From positions 1 to 37,412 of the forward strand of contig CAJOKX010000032.1 of NCBI GenBank assembly GCA_905235415.1: a DNA stretch of 37,412 nt, given 5' to 3'. Every line of letters begins with the position of its first letter. Position 1 is the stretch's first letter. The translations under genes were made by a program, and so were the position numbers. Below the pieces are notes generated by a model. The model ran no database searches. It was not told where the DNA came from and saw only the letters and a list, made by a program, of their open reading frames with translations. Source of the DNA: an uncultured Lachnospiraceae bacterium (GTDB lineage: Bacteria > Bacillota > Clostridia > Lachnospirales > Lachnospiraceae). Below are positions 25,444-34,299 of the stretch, one piece after another.

Positions 25444-28400
25444 TTATTCCGCTTCGGTCTGCACGTCTGCATTTTCTTCAGCTTCGGTCTCAACGCCCTC
25501 CGCCTCGGTCTGTGCATCTGCGCTTTCCGCCGCCTCATATACCTTCAGGCTGTCGCCGAAGTCATAGGAGCTCACCTTCGTCAGCGGCGCTGCCGTGTAC
25601 TTGTCGGTACGCGCATCGTCAATGACGCCGGACCAGTTCAGTCCGAATGCGAAGTCATAGGTGCTGCCGTCCGCATCCTGATAGCACTCCATGTCTCTCG
25701 GAACGTCGGATACCTGTGCTTCCACCGCATCCATGGAGGATGGCTGCTGGAATACAAGCAGTCCATTCGGCTCATATTCGCCGAGGATGATCTGCGCGAC
25801 CGCATCGGTCTTCTGCGCGTTGTAGGAAACCAGGATCACGTCGCAGAGCGGTTCCACATCGGTCCAGACCATGCCGCGTTCCATGGAAACGGACGCGATC
25901 ACCGGAACGTCTTTGGAGACGGACTCTGCATACTGCAGAGCCTCCAGATGGCCGTAGTTGGGATCTGCCGGAGCGGTGACGCCCTTGTAGGAGCGGTTTT
26001 CCTTCTCGCCGTCGACAATGTTGCCGGACAGGGACGGATCCGCTGCATTTTCTGCGGTGTACTCTGCATACTGCAGGGACGCCGGATAGTACACTTCCTC
26101 GCCCTCAGGCTCGGTGGGCGGTCCGAACGCCGCGGTCAGGTAAGAGGAATAGGAAGCGCTGTAGGCGCCGGTCATTCCGACCAGGATATAGTCGCAGTCC
26201 TGAATCTCCTCTTCACTTGCACGTGTCAGGTCGTCTTTGGTGTAGACGGGATTGCCGTCTGCATCCGGCTCTCCGGTCGGATCGCCGAGGGTATCGGTGA
26301 CAACCTCGAAGTACTGTCCGAGCGTGTCAAGATCCATTCCCGGCTGCCAGCTCGGCGTACCCGGATTGATGCCGAACATCCAGTTGGCAGTGAAGCCGGT
26401 GCTGTACACATACGGTACATAGACCTTCGGTTTTCCGCCCTGCGCCTCTTCGGCTTCTGTTTCTGCTCCCGTGGAGGCTTCCGCAGATGCGCTGCCTGCC
26501 GCCCGGATGGTTCCGTCGTTCTTGAGCATGACCACGGACTGTTTCTGGGTCTCCAGCCCGTACGCGTTCGCGGATTCGCTCGCGATGATCTGGTCTGCAT
26601 ACGCGGAATCGTTGTACGGCTGGTCGAACATATTCAGCCGCATCATCAGGACGATGTAGTTGCCCGCTGCTTTGGAGAGGATCTCATCCGCCTTCTCCTG
26701 TCCGACCTTTTCAACCAGGATGTTGTAGCCTTCGGTGATGTTCTCGAGGTTGCCGTATCCGCCCAGGACATTCACGCCGCGCTCAAATCCGAGTGCGATA
26801 CGCTCCGGCTCACTCATTTCCTCGGTGCCCCACAGGCCGCCGGTCTTTTCTCCGAGTCCGCCGAATACGCCCCAGTCGGTGATCTTCAGGCTGTCAAATC
26901 CATATTCGTCAAGAAGGCTGTACATGAACGGGTTGTATGCGCCTGCATATTCGCCGCCGTAGGTATTTCCGTCCTTGTCGACGTTGATGGCGTACTCTGT
27001 CATCAGTCCGGAGGATCCGGTCTTGCCGGGCAGGTTGAACACGCCGTCGAAATACGTGATCAGATGGGCTTCCAGGTTCTCACCCGGGAAGATTGCATAG
27101 CGTCCCGCGTAGGTGTGGTCGTCGCGTCCGCCCTCGGTGGAGCCTGCGCCGCCGTAATGCTTGGTGAAGCAGTAGACGGATTCATCTCCCCAGCCAAGGT
27201 CTTCGCCGTCCTCGCCGTAGGTGGACTGCATGGCGTTGACGTAGGCGGTGGCGATATCCAGCGTCAGCTGCGGATCCTCGCCGTAGGTTCCGCCCGCGCG
27301 GCTCATGATGGGAGACGCGATATCGACCTGCGGTCCGAGCAGGGCGGTGACGCCGGCTGCGCGGTACTGCTTCGCGGTCTCATTGCCGATCTCTGCCGCC
27401 AGCTCCGAATCCATGGTGGAAGCGAGCGACAGGCACTCGATCAGTCCGGAGATATTCGCCGGGTCGATGGAGATCATGGCCGGAATGCCGTAGTAGCTGC
27501 TCTCGGCTGCCTCCTGGATGGCGTTGGTCCACTTCGCGTGCGCTGCGCCGCCGTTGCTGATGGCGCGGCTGACGCCGCCGCGGCCGCCATTTGCCAGATA
27601 GATGGCAGAGGCGTGATCTTCCGGAAGACGCTCTGTTGTGAAGTCGCCGTCCCAGCCGCCGTGCGCGAGGATCACCGCCCTCTCTGCGCCCTGCATCTGC
27701 GAGACCAGGTCTTCGGCACGCTCTTCATCGGTCTTTCTCCAGTCTTCATAGACATCCAGAGATCCGTTCTGGTTCAGGTCCTTGAACGCATATCCGTCTT
27801 CTTCAATCACCTTGACGCCGGATACGCTGGACATGCCGAGCGTCTCTCCGTCTTCGTTCTCGATCTTTACCCAGCCGTCATCGGTCACTGTGACCGTATA
27901 TTTCGCGTCCGGTCCGGGTTCCGGAATATACTCTGCGGTTTCGGCTTTTACAGCCGCCTCTGTCTGCGCCTGCGCTTCTCCGCCGCCCGCACTCTTGTAC
28001 GGATCGGAGGTATCCCCGCCGCCTGCGCTCTTGTACGGATCGGAGCTCTCTCCGCCGCCCGCGCTCTTGTACGGGTCGGACGTATCTCCGCCGCCCGCGC
28101 TCTTGTACGGATCAGAGGTGTCCCCGCCCGCATTCTTGTACGGATCAGAGGTGTCCCCGCCCGCATTCTTGTACGGATCAGACGTATCCGCGGAAGCATC
28201 CTTATACGGATCGGACGTGTCGGAAGATGCATCCGACGATGCCGCCTGCGATGCGCCTCCGCCTGCTTTCGGCTCTTCCGTCAGGATCAGTTTGTATCTT
28301 GCGTCTGTTTCGGTTTCCGGCGCTCCATCCGCTGTCTGCGCGCCGTCCCCGCTCCCTGACTCCTTGCTTCCGCAGCCGGTCAGCATACCGGCGGCAAGCG

Positions 28401-28449
28401 CAATGACAAGAGCGGAAGATATTGCTTTCCTTGCATATTTGTTATGCAT
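25444..28449 (-). CDS. GH3-family glycoside hydrolase, lipoprotein
   Basis: Lipobox LAAGMLTGCGS; GH3 motifs (NGGRGGVSRA, KHYGGAGSTEGGRDDHTY, LKITDWGVFGG); repeat linker. Confidence 0.85.
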   Translation of the reverse strand: MHNKYARKAISSALVIALAAGMLTGCGSKESGSGDGAQTADGAPETETDARYKLILTEEPKAGGGASQAASSDASSDTSDPYKDASADTSDPYKNAGGDTSDPYKNAGGDTSDPYKSAGGGDTSDPYKSAGGGESSDPYKSAGGGDTSDPYKSAGGGEAQAQTEAAVKAETAEYIPEPGPDAKYTVTVTDDGWVKIENEDGETLGMSSVSGVKVIEEDGYAFKDLNQNGSLDVYEDWRKTDEERAEDLVSQMQGAERAVILAHGGWDGDFTTERLPEDHASAIYLANGGRGGVSRAISNGGAAHAKWTNAIQEAAESSYYGIPAMISIDPANISGLIECLSLASTMDSELAAEIGNETAKQYRAAGVTALLGPQVDIASPIMSRAGGTYGEDPQLTLDIATAYVNAMQSTYGEDGEDLGWGDESVYCFTKHYGGAGSTEGGRDDHTYAGRYAIFPGENLEAHLITYFDGVFNLPGKTGSSGLMTEYAINVDKDGNTYGGEYAGAYNPFMYSLLDEYGFDSLKITDWGVFGGLGEKTGGLWGTEEMSEPERIALGFERGVNVLGGYGNLENITEGYNILVEKVGQEKADEILSKAAGNYIVLMMRLNMFDQPYNDSAYADQIIASESANAYGLETQKQSVVMLKNDGTIRAAGSASAEASTGAETEAEEAQGGKPKVYVPYVYSTGFTANWMFGINPGTPSWQPGMDLDTLGQYFEVVTDTLGDPTGEPDADGNPVYTKDDLTRASEEEIQDCDYILVGMTGAYSASYSSYLTAAFGPPTEPEGEEVYYPASLQYAEYTAENAADPSLSGNIVDGEKENRSYKGVTAPADPNYGHLEALQYAESVSKDVPVIASVSMERGMVWTDVEPLCDVILVSYNAQKTDAVAQIILGEYEPNGLLVFQQPSSMDAVEAQVSDVPRDMECYQDADGSTYDFAFGLNWSGVIDDARTDKYTAAPLTKVSSYDFGDSLKVYEAAESADAQTEAEGVETEAEENADVQTEAE
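27976..28230 (-). repeat. Coding tandem repeat: (DTSDPYKSAGGG)n linker, 33/36-bp units
   Basis: DTSDPYKDASA/DTSDPYKNAGG x2/DTSDPYKSAGGG x2/ESSDPYKSAGGG/DTSDPYKSAGGG; seven copies. Confidence 0.95.
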
Positions 28450-28497
28450 GCCTCTCCTCCTTGTGCATGAACATGAACAGGCTGCCTGTGCACGGCT

Positions 28498-29058
28498 TCA
28501 TTTCTTCTTCCCGAATCCTTCCGAGAAGATGGTCTTGTCGATCGCGAAGATGATGACCATGGATACGCCGCCCGTCACTACAGTAGTTACAATATTGCGG
28601 ATCCCGTCCGGAACGCTGAACGCTGCCGTAACCGGATTCCAGATGCAGGTAAACAGGTTCATGATGAAGAACACGCCCAGGGCGCCGGCAAAATGGCACA
28701 GGATCTGCGGGAGCACCGGTCCCTTGCTGCGGAACGTCACATTCCGCTGCAGCGGGAAGTTGATGCATTCGCCGATGATGATGGACGTGAAGTTCGCGAG
28801 CGTAAACGCGAGTCCTCCGTCCTCCAGACTGTTGCCGATGACTGCCAGCGTGAGCGGCACTCCGAACATCTTTACCTTGATCCCGGGCCACGCCCAGGCC
28901 ACATCCCCCACAATTCCGTGGAAGAACTGCGGAAGGAAGGTCAGAAGTCCCCATTTCAGGAAGGTGACTACATAACTGAAGACCAGGAAGAGCCCTCCCT
29001 CACGGACCCATTTGGCCGCGCCGGGATGTTTTTCAGTAAATTTCGTCCAGAATGACAT
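28498..29058 (-). CDS. GtrA-like membrane protein
   Basis: Four-TM protein with FPLQRNVTFRSKG (GtrA-type N-x-TF motif). Confidence 0.75.
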   Translation of the reverse strand: MSFWTKFTEKHPGAAKWVREGGLFLVFSYVVTFLKWGLLTFLPQFFHGIVGDVAWAWPGIKVKMFGVPLTLAVIGNSLEDGGLAFTLANFTSIIIGECINFPLQRNVTFRSKGPVLPQILCHFAGALGVFFIMNLFTCIWNPVTAAFSVPDGIRNIVTTVVTGGVSMVIIFAIDKTIFSEGFGKKK

Positions 29059-29119
29059 GTTTGCTATCCTCCGTTCTGCTTGCTCCCCTCAGCGCAAGTG
29101 CGCCTTTGCGAAGCTTATG

Positions 29120-31552
29120 TTAAGTCTGTTCTTCCAGCCGCTTTTCATACGCCTTGTTGAGCTTCTTGTTTCTGAAGAAACCGCTGATCACAGCGCCCAG
29201 GCCGCTGAAGAAATGTCCGTTCACGATCTTTACGATCCCGTCCACCATATCCTTCGATACCGCGCCGCCGCTCATCTTGGCGATCGCTCTGAACGGCATG
29301 TTGTAAATGAACAGGATATTCAGATCCGGAATCCCTTTCGCATCCGCCTTCTTTTTCTTTTTGTCCAGAATCCTGAAGACAAACCTTGCAAGATGGCTGC
29401 GGGCGTTCTTCATCTGGCAGATCGCGTCATTTTCCGTAAGGACGCTGCCCCACCTGCCGTCCGGGATGTCGTGTCCCAGAAGCAGCCGGAATTCTTCGTC
29501 TCCGACCTGGAGGATCTTTCCGCTGTAGTAAGAGGGCATCTTCGCCGCGTCATACGGCACGGGCGCGCCGGTGCCTTCCACGTCGAAGGACTGCTGCAGA
29601 CGGATGTCGGAAACGCTCGCGCCGACCATAATGCTGTAGCTTCCGCCCTCGACCTCCCACTGATTCGTCTTCACATTGAAATAACGGAAGGTATACGCAT
29701 CAAACGGGATCATCACCTGCGTGCTCTGCCCTGCGTTCAGGAACACCTTCACAAATCCCTTCAGTTCCTTTTTCGGACGGAAGACCTTTGCGCCCGGAAG
29801 TCCCACGTAGAGCTGGACGACTTCCGCGCCGTCCACAGTGCCCGTGTTCTGAACGGTCAGGGTAACGCCCTTCTGGGAAACACGCAGATTGCTGTATGCA
29901 AATGTGGTGTAGGACAGTCCGAATCCGAACGGATATTTCACCGCCACGCCAGCCGTGTCGTAATAGCGGTATCCGATGAACGGTCCCTCGCGGTGTTCCG
30001 TGTTGCGCTCGGCTGCCGGATAATAGTGAATGACCGGATTCTCTTCGAAGACCACCGGATACGTCTCGGCAAGCTTTCCGGACGGATTGATCTTTCCGGT
30101 CAGCAGGTCCATGATGGCGCCCGCCCCGGCCTGTCCGGTCAGGTAGCCGTGCAGGATTCCCTGCAGATGTCCGTCCCACGGCATCTCAATGGGAGAGCCG
30201 GCGCTCAGGATGCCTACGATGTTCTCGTTGACAGCGCGCATGGCGGCCAGCACGTCCACCATGTTCTGCGGAATCCGCAGATGGCTGCGGTCCAGTCCTT
30301 CCGATTCACTCATTTCATTGAGTCCGAAGAAATACAGCACCACGTCGGCTGCGGCGGCAAGGCTCACGGCCTCCCGAAGGAGCGTCTCATCCGCGGATCC
30401 GTCCCGCATATAGCCTCTGGATATGCCCGCGACATCCAGGTCCTCCGCATATGCGGGAAGGATGTTTTCGATCGTATCCAGGAAGGTATTGTTGACAGCG
30501 GATGAACCGGCGCCCTGGTAGCGGGGCTGATATGCAAAATCACCGATCACCGCCACCCGGGTTCCTTTTTTCAGCGGCAGGATGCCGCCCGCGTTCTTCA
30601 GCAGGACGGCGCACTGTGCGGCAGCCCTGCGCGCGGCGGCGTGATGCGCCTCCTTGTCAAACTCTGCAGACCCTTTCTGCTTCGTCTTCGCGGTTTCCAG
30701 GACGGCGTCCAGCAGCGTATCCACGCGCGCGTTGATATCGTCCATGGACAGACGGCCGTCCTGCACGGCCTCGATCAGCTGCCTTGCCGAATCCAGGCCC
30801 GGCGCAGGCATCTCCAGCTCCGAACCTGCCTTCACGCCGGCTACGTGATCGTTGGATCCGCCCCAGTCGGTGACCACCATGCCGTCATATCCCCACTCGC
30901 CGCGGAGGATATCCTTCAGCAGATGCGCATTCTCATTGGTATAGGTCCCGTTGACCTCGTTGTAGCTGGTCATCAGCGCCTTCACGCCGCTCTCCCGGAC
31001 CGCGATCTCAAACTGGGTCAGGTAGATCTCCCTGAGCGTCCGCTCATCCACCACGGCGTTGACCGCCATGCGGCGCTCTTCCTGGGAGTTGACCGCAAAA
31101 TGCTTTGCGCAGGCCCGTACGCCCTGGGACTGGACGCCGCGGATGTATCCGGCCGCCATGCGCCCGGCCTGAATGGGATCCTCCGAATAGTACTCAAAAT
31201 TCCTTCCGCACAGAGGACTGCGCTTCATGTTCATCCCCGGTCCGAGCAGGATCTGTACGTCTTCCGTTCTCGCTTCCTCTCCGAGCATCCTGCCGATCTC
31301 TTCGGCAACCTGCGGATCCCAGCTGTTGGCAACGGTCGCGGCAGACGGCACACAGGTGGCCGGAAGAGACGGATTGATTCCCAGATGGTCGCCGGCGCCT
31401 GCCTGTCTGCGCACCCCGCTCGGTCCGTCGGACAGGTACATCTCCGGAATATGAAGTCTCTTCACGCCCCTGGTCTGCCACTCCCCTTTTCCGCCAAGGA
31501 GGGCCGCTTTCTCTTCCAGCGTCAGTTTGTCAATCAGTGCCTGATGCTTCAT
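29120..31552 (-). CDS. GH3-family beta-glycosidase (810 aa, cytoplasmic)
   Basis: MKHQALIDKLTLEEKAALLGGKGEWQT, DGPSGVR, GMNMKRSPLCGRNFEYYSEDP, KHFAVNSQE, GMVVTDWGG; GGAGG SD before ATG at 31552. Confidence 0.93.
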   Translation of the reverse strand: MKHQALIDKLTLEEKAALLGGKGEWQTRGVKRLHIPEMYLSDGPSGVRRQAGAGDHLGINPSLPATCVPSAATVANSWDPQVAEEIGRMLGEEARTEDVQILLGPGMNMKRSPLCGRNFEYYSEDPIQAGRMAAGYIRGVQSQGVRACAKHFAVNSQEERRMAVNAVVDERTLREIYLTQFEIAVRESGVKALMTSYNEVNGTYTNENAHLLKDILRGEWGYDGMVVTDWGGSNDHVAGVKAGSELEMPAPGLDSARQLIEAVQDGRLSMDDINARVDTLLDAVLETAKTKQKGSAEFDKEAHHAAARRAAAQCAVLLKNAGGILPLKKGTRVAVIGDFAYQPRYQGAGSSAVNNTFLDTIENILPAYAEDLDVAGISRGYMRDGSADETLLREAVSLAAAADVVLYFFGLNEMSESEGLDRSHLRIPQNMVDVLAAMRAVNENIVGILSAGSPIEMPWDGHLQGILHGYLTGQAGAGAIMDLLTGKINPSGKLAETYPVVFEENPVIHYYPAAERNTEHREGPFIGYRYYDTAGVAVKYPFGFGLSYTTFAYSNLRVSQKGVTLTVQNTGTVDGAEVVQLYVGLPGAKVFRPKKELKGFVKVFLNAGQSTQVMIPFDAYTFRYFNVKTNQWEVEGGSYSIMVGASVSDIRLQQSFDVEGTGAPVPYDAAKMPSYYSGKILQVGDEEFRLLLGHDIPDGRWGSVLTENDAICQMKNARSHLARFVFRILDKKKKKADAKGIPDLNILFIYNMPFRAIAKMSGGAVSKDMVDGIVKIVNGHFFSGLGAVISGFFRNKKLNKAYEKRLEEQT

Positions 31553-31640
31553 GAATCCTCCTTTCTGAACAGTCCGCGCATGCACTGCGGCAGCTGCATG
31601 CACAAAAACGTCGGGTATTCTGTTTTCCTTATACAAAAAA

Positions 31641-31660
31641 AGGACGCCTCCCGGCGTCCT
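31641..31660 (-). terminator. Terminator of the two-component system transcript
   Basis: Minus strand AGGACGCC-GGGA-GGCGTCCT followed by TTTTTTT. Confidence 0.88.
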
Positions 31661-31665
31661 CTGGC

Positions 31666-31695
31666 ACAAACTGTATCTAAAACGGCACAAACTGC
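31666..31695 (-). promoter_or_regulatory. Candidate LytTR-family operator: two 9-bp direct repeats separated by 12 bp
   Basis: Minus strand GCAGTTTGT (31695-31687) and ACAGTTTGT (31674-31666), period 21 bp; compared with the published LytTR consensus [TA][AC][CA]GTTN[AG][TG]. Confidence 0.65.
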
Positions 31696-31703
31696 ATCCT
31701 GCT

Positions 31704-33026
31704 TCACGCAGAGAGCGGGATGAGAACGGAAACGGCAAAGAATCCGTCCGCATAGGAAAAAGTGGCGTCTCCGCCGTATTTGCGGGCCGTCTGCCGGATG
31801 CTCTTTGTCCCGAAACCGTGATACCTGCTGTCTTTGCGCGAACAGGGCATGTCCTCTTTAAAAAGCGGGGCCTCATCACAGGTGTTCCGCATCTGCATCA
31901 TCATGAAGTCTCTCTTTCTTGCAACCGTCAGATGGATCAGGCGCCGCGAGGGATCTTCCACCTGCGCGGCCGCCTCGATGGCGTTGTCGAGCGCATTGCC
32001 GAACAGAGTACAGGTATCCCGCACGGAAAGCGCCCCCAGCAGCTGTCCGTCGCACACGCAGGTAAAGGTGATCCTGTTGTGATGCATCCTTCCCTCTTTC
32101 CCGGCCAGGATGGTGTTCAGGACCGGGCTGCCTGTATCGGCGGCCGGCTTATACTCCTGCAGCTCCTCCTCCATGGCGCTGATCCAGGCCTCCCGCGTCT
32201 CGGGATCCGTCTCGCCTCTCAGGCCGGCAATCTCGTGCTTCAGGTCATGGTACTTGCGGTTGATCAGGTCAATGGATTCCTGATAGTTGCGGTACTGGCT
32301 GTACTGCAGTTTCAGGACATGGTCCATTTCCATCATCTCCTCCCGGACTGCCTGCTCATGCAGATGATCCAGATAGAAGAACAGGACGAGCACTCCGCAC
32401 AGATCGATAATCGTCCGCACGTAATGAAGGCCCCGGATTCCCTCCACCGCAAGCGGCCCTTCGGAAACCAGGAAGCTGACGTTGCTCAGCGAAAAGGATA
32501 AAAGGACCAGCCCTCCGCAGAATGCGGCATCCCTTTTCCGGATCACGGGATAGCTTCTCCCCCGGATCTCGTGGGCGCTTGCAAAGAACAGCACAGAAAA
32601 CAGGAGCGCATAGATCATCACGACCAGGACGGCCTGCAGCGGCAGCGCAAGGGCGTAGAACACGTCTCCGTACCCGAAGAACTGCCAGGTAAAGGACGCC
32701 GCAAACTCCGCCGCCTGAAAGGCAAAAAAAGCCAGGACCAGGCAGCTGGTCCATGAGTCATCCACGCACGCATAGATAAACGCGAACATAAACAGGAATG
32801 CGGCCAGCATGAACACGCCCCACCAGATCATCCGCGCACGCCCCGTCAGGACCAGGAACCCCGACTGCACAAAAAGCGCGCCCGCGCACGCCGCTGCAAA
32901 GCGCCAGCCCTTCGCCCACGCGCGCCGTTTGAGCAGATGGATAAAGACCATACACGCCGCCCATTCCGCCAGCGCCGTGAAGATCCTGGGAATATCAAGT
33001 TCGACCGTTTGAAACAATATCGGCAT
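31704..33026 (-). CDS. GHKL-domain sensor histidine kinase (AgrC/CitA-like)
   Basis: Six-TM N-terminus; KYHDLKHEIAGLRG (H-box), LFGNALDNAIEAA (N-box), HGFGTKSIRQTARKYGG (G-box). Confidence 0.9.
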   Translation of the reverse strand: MPILFQTVELDIPRIFTALAEWAACMVFIHLLKRRAWAKGWRFAAACAGALFVQSGFLVLTGRARMIWWGVFMLAAFLFMFAFIYACVDDSWTSCLVLAFFAFQAAEFAASFTWQFFGYGDVFYALALPLQAVLVVMIYALLFSVLFFASAHEIRGRSYPVIRKRDAAFCGGLVLLSFSLSNVSFLVSEGPLAVEGIRGLHYVRTIIDLCGVLVLFFYLDHLHEQAVREEMMEMDHVLKLQYSQYRNYQESIDLINRKYHDLKHEIAGLRGETDPETREAWISAMEEELQEYKPAADTGSPVLNTILAGKEGRMHHNRITFTCVCDGQLLGALSVRDTCTLFGNALDNAIEAAAQVEDPSRRLIHLTVARKRDFMMMQMRNTCDEAPLFKEDMPCSRKDSRYHGFGTKSIRQTARKYGGDATFSYADGFFAVSVLIPLSA

Positions 33027-33043
33027 ATCCTCTCCCGTTCGTC

Positions 33044-33742
33044 CTACTCCACCGTGCTGATCAGCAGGCGCATCAGTTCATTTTTCCGGGTCCGGCCGAC
33101 AGGCAGACGCTGCCCGTCCACGATACAGTCATTGCCCTGCACAGAGGTGACATGCATCAGGTTGACCAGATATCCCTTGTGAATCCTGCAGAACTGCTCC
33201 CCGCCCAGCAGCTTCTCCGCCTCGCTCATATTCTGGCGGACCATATGCTCGTTCTTCTTCGTATGGTAGATCAGGTTGTGCCCGATGCTCTCCACATAGG
33301 TGATGCGGTCCGTCTCCAGCACCAGGAATCCGGAAGCAGACTGCAGCGTAATCTTCTTCCCCCGCGAAGCGCTCAGGCGTTCGGCGGCGCGCAGCAGCGA
33401 CTCTTTCAGCGCATAGTAATTCAGGGGCTTCAGGATATAGTCCAGCGCGTCCACCTGATAGCCCTGCACGGCGTAATCCACCCGGTTCGTGATAAAGATG
33501 ATGACCACCGCACCATCCCGCTCCCGGATCCGGCGCGCCGCCGTCATACCGTCCATAAACCGCATCTGGATATCCATCAGGATAATATCCATGCCGCCGG
33601 CGTATTCCTGCGCGATCTCATCTCCGTCCGAAAAATGGGCAACCTTCAGCTGGCTGCCGGTTTCTTCCGAAAACCTGCACAGGAACGCATCCAGTTCTTT
33701 TTTATATTTTTCTTCGTCTTCAACAACCGCAATCGTCAGCAT
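33044..33742 (-). CDS. LytTR-family response regulator
   Basis: Receiver (VVEDEEKYKKEL, DIILMDIQMRFMDG, KPLNYYALKESL) plus LytTR domain (IHKGYLVNLMHVTSV). Confidence 0.93.
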   Translation of the reverse strand: MLTIAVVEDEEKYKKELDAFLCRFSEETGSQLKVAHFSDGDEIAQEYAGGMDIILMDIQMRFMDGMTAARRIRERDGAVVIIFITNRVDYAVQGYQVDALDYILKPLNYYALKESLLRAAERLSASRGKKITLQSASGFLVLETDRITYVESIGHNLIYHTKKNEHMVRQNMSEAEKLLGGEQFCRIHKGYLVNLMHVTSVQGNDCIVDGQRLPVGRTRKNELMRLLISTVE

Positions 33743-33926
33743 AGCCCATTTTCTGCAAATCTCCAGACTGTAAATGAACCTGTATATCTGTTATATAGTA
33801 TACACCAGATCATTTCTGTTAATCAGTACTTCATTATTATAATATGAAAACGGGAGAATGCTTATTGAAAAATAAGATTTCCGCATCCATATACCGCGGA
33901 TATGGCTAAATGCATCAAAGAAGTAT

Positions 33927-33955
33927 TTTACGGTTTCCGGCATCCGGTCTATAAC
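33927..33955 (+). promoter_or_regulatory. Candidate sigma-A promoter for the micro-ORF
   Basis: TTTACG, 17-bp spacer, TATAAC. Confidence 0.5.
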
Positions 33956-34032
33956 GTAATCAGAAACAAACAAACCGTTTTCTGCAGGAAACAATACGTA
34001 CAGTTTTATTTGAGAGAAAAGGAGGTTTACCT

Positions 34033-34092
34033 ATGAAAAAGATCAGCGTATTCTTCCACTGTCTGTATGGGTCCTATGCACATTCGGTATGA
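34033..34092 (+). CDS. Putative 19-aa micropeptide MKKISVFFHCLYGSYAHSV
   Basis: AAAAGGAGG Shine-Dalgarno ~8 nt before ATG; stop codon lies inside a downstream hairpin; terminator follows. Confidence 0.5.
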   Translation: MKKISVFFHCLYGSYAHSV

Positions 34093-34138
34093 CAAAGCAA
34101 TCTGCTTTTTGACATACGACATAGCTTGTGGTGGGTGA

Positions 34139-34169
34139 CGAACGCCGGGAGATGATCTCTCCCGGCGTT
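34139..34169 (+). terminator. Terminator-like hairpin
   Basis: AACGCCGGGAGA-TGA-TCTCTCCCGGCGTTT. Confidence 0.8.
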
Positions 34170-34299
34170 TGTCTGTATCCGTATTCTTCTGCGCCTGTAT
34201 TCTCCGGCGCCTGTATCCTCCGGCGGCTGTATTCCCGCATCCTGCGCATCTTTTCATACCGCACCTCCGTCCGCACACTCGATCGCCGGGGCCGCATCT

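Noticed and set aside
25327-28359. 1010-aa plus-strand ORF fully antisense to the GH3 lipoprotein gene
   Set aside because: Low-complexity Arg/Gly/Ile-rich translation, no family motifs and no SD; an artefact of GC-biased codon usage in the real minus-strand gene. The repeated C-terminal ALVRIGGIPAA segment is the antisense of the DTSDPYKSAGGG linker.
29012-30505. 497-aa plus-strand ORF over GtrA/GH3
   Set aside because: Antisense shadow of the GH3 gene 29120-31552; the minus frame has clear catalytic motifs and an SD.
33781-33804. TGTATA-N12-TATACA inverted repeat in the response regulator promoter
   Set aside because: Short AT-rich arms in a promoter region; could easily be chance.
33791-33994. 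67-aa minus-strand ORF upstream of the response regulator
   Set aside because: No SD before the ATG and overlaps the divergent promoter region; coding potential not convincing.
33973-34010. Second LytTR site (ACCGTTTTC / ACAGTTTTA) before the micro-ORF
   Set aside because: GTT cores are 26 bp apart rather than ~21 and each half-site has two mismatches to the consensus.
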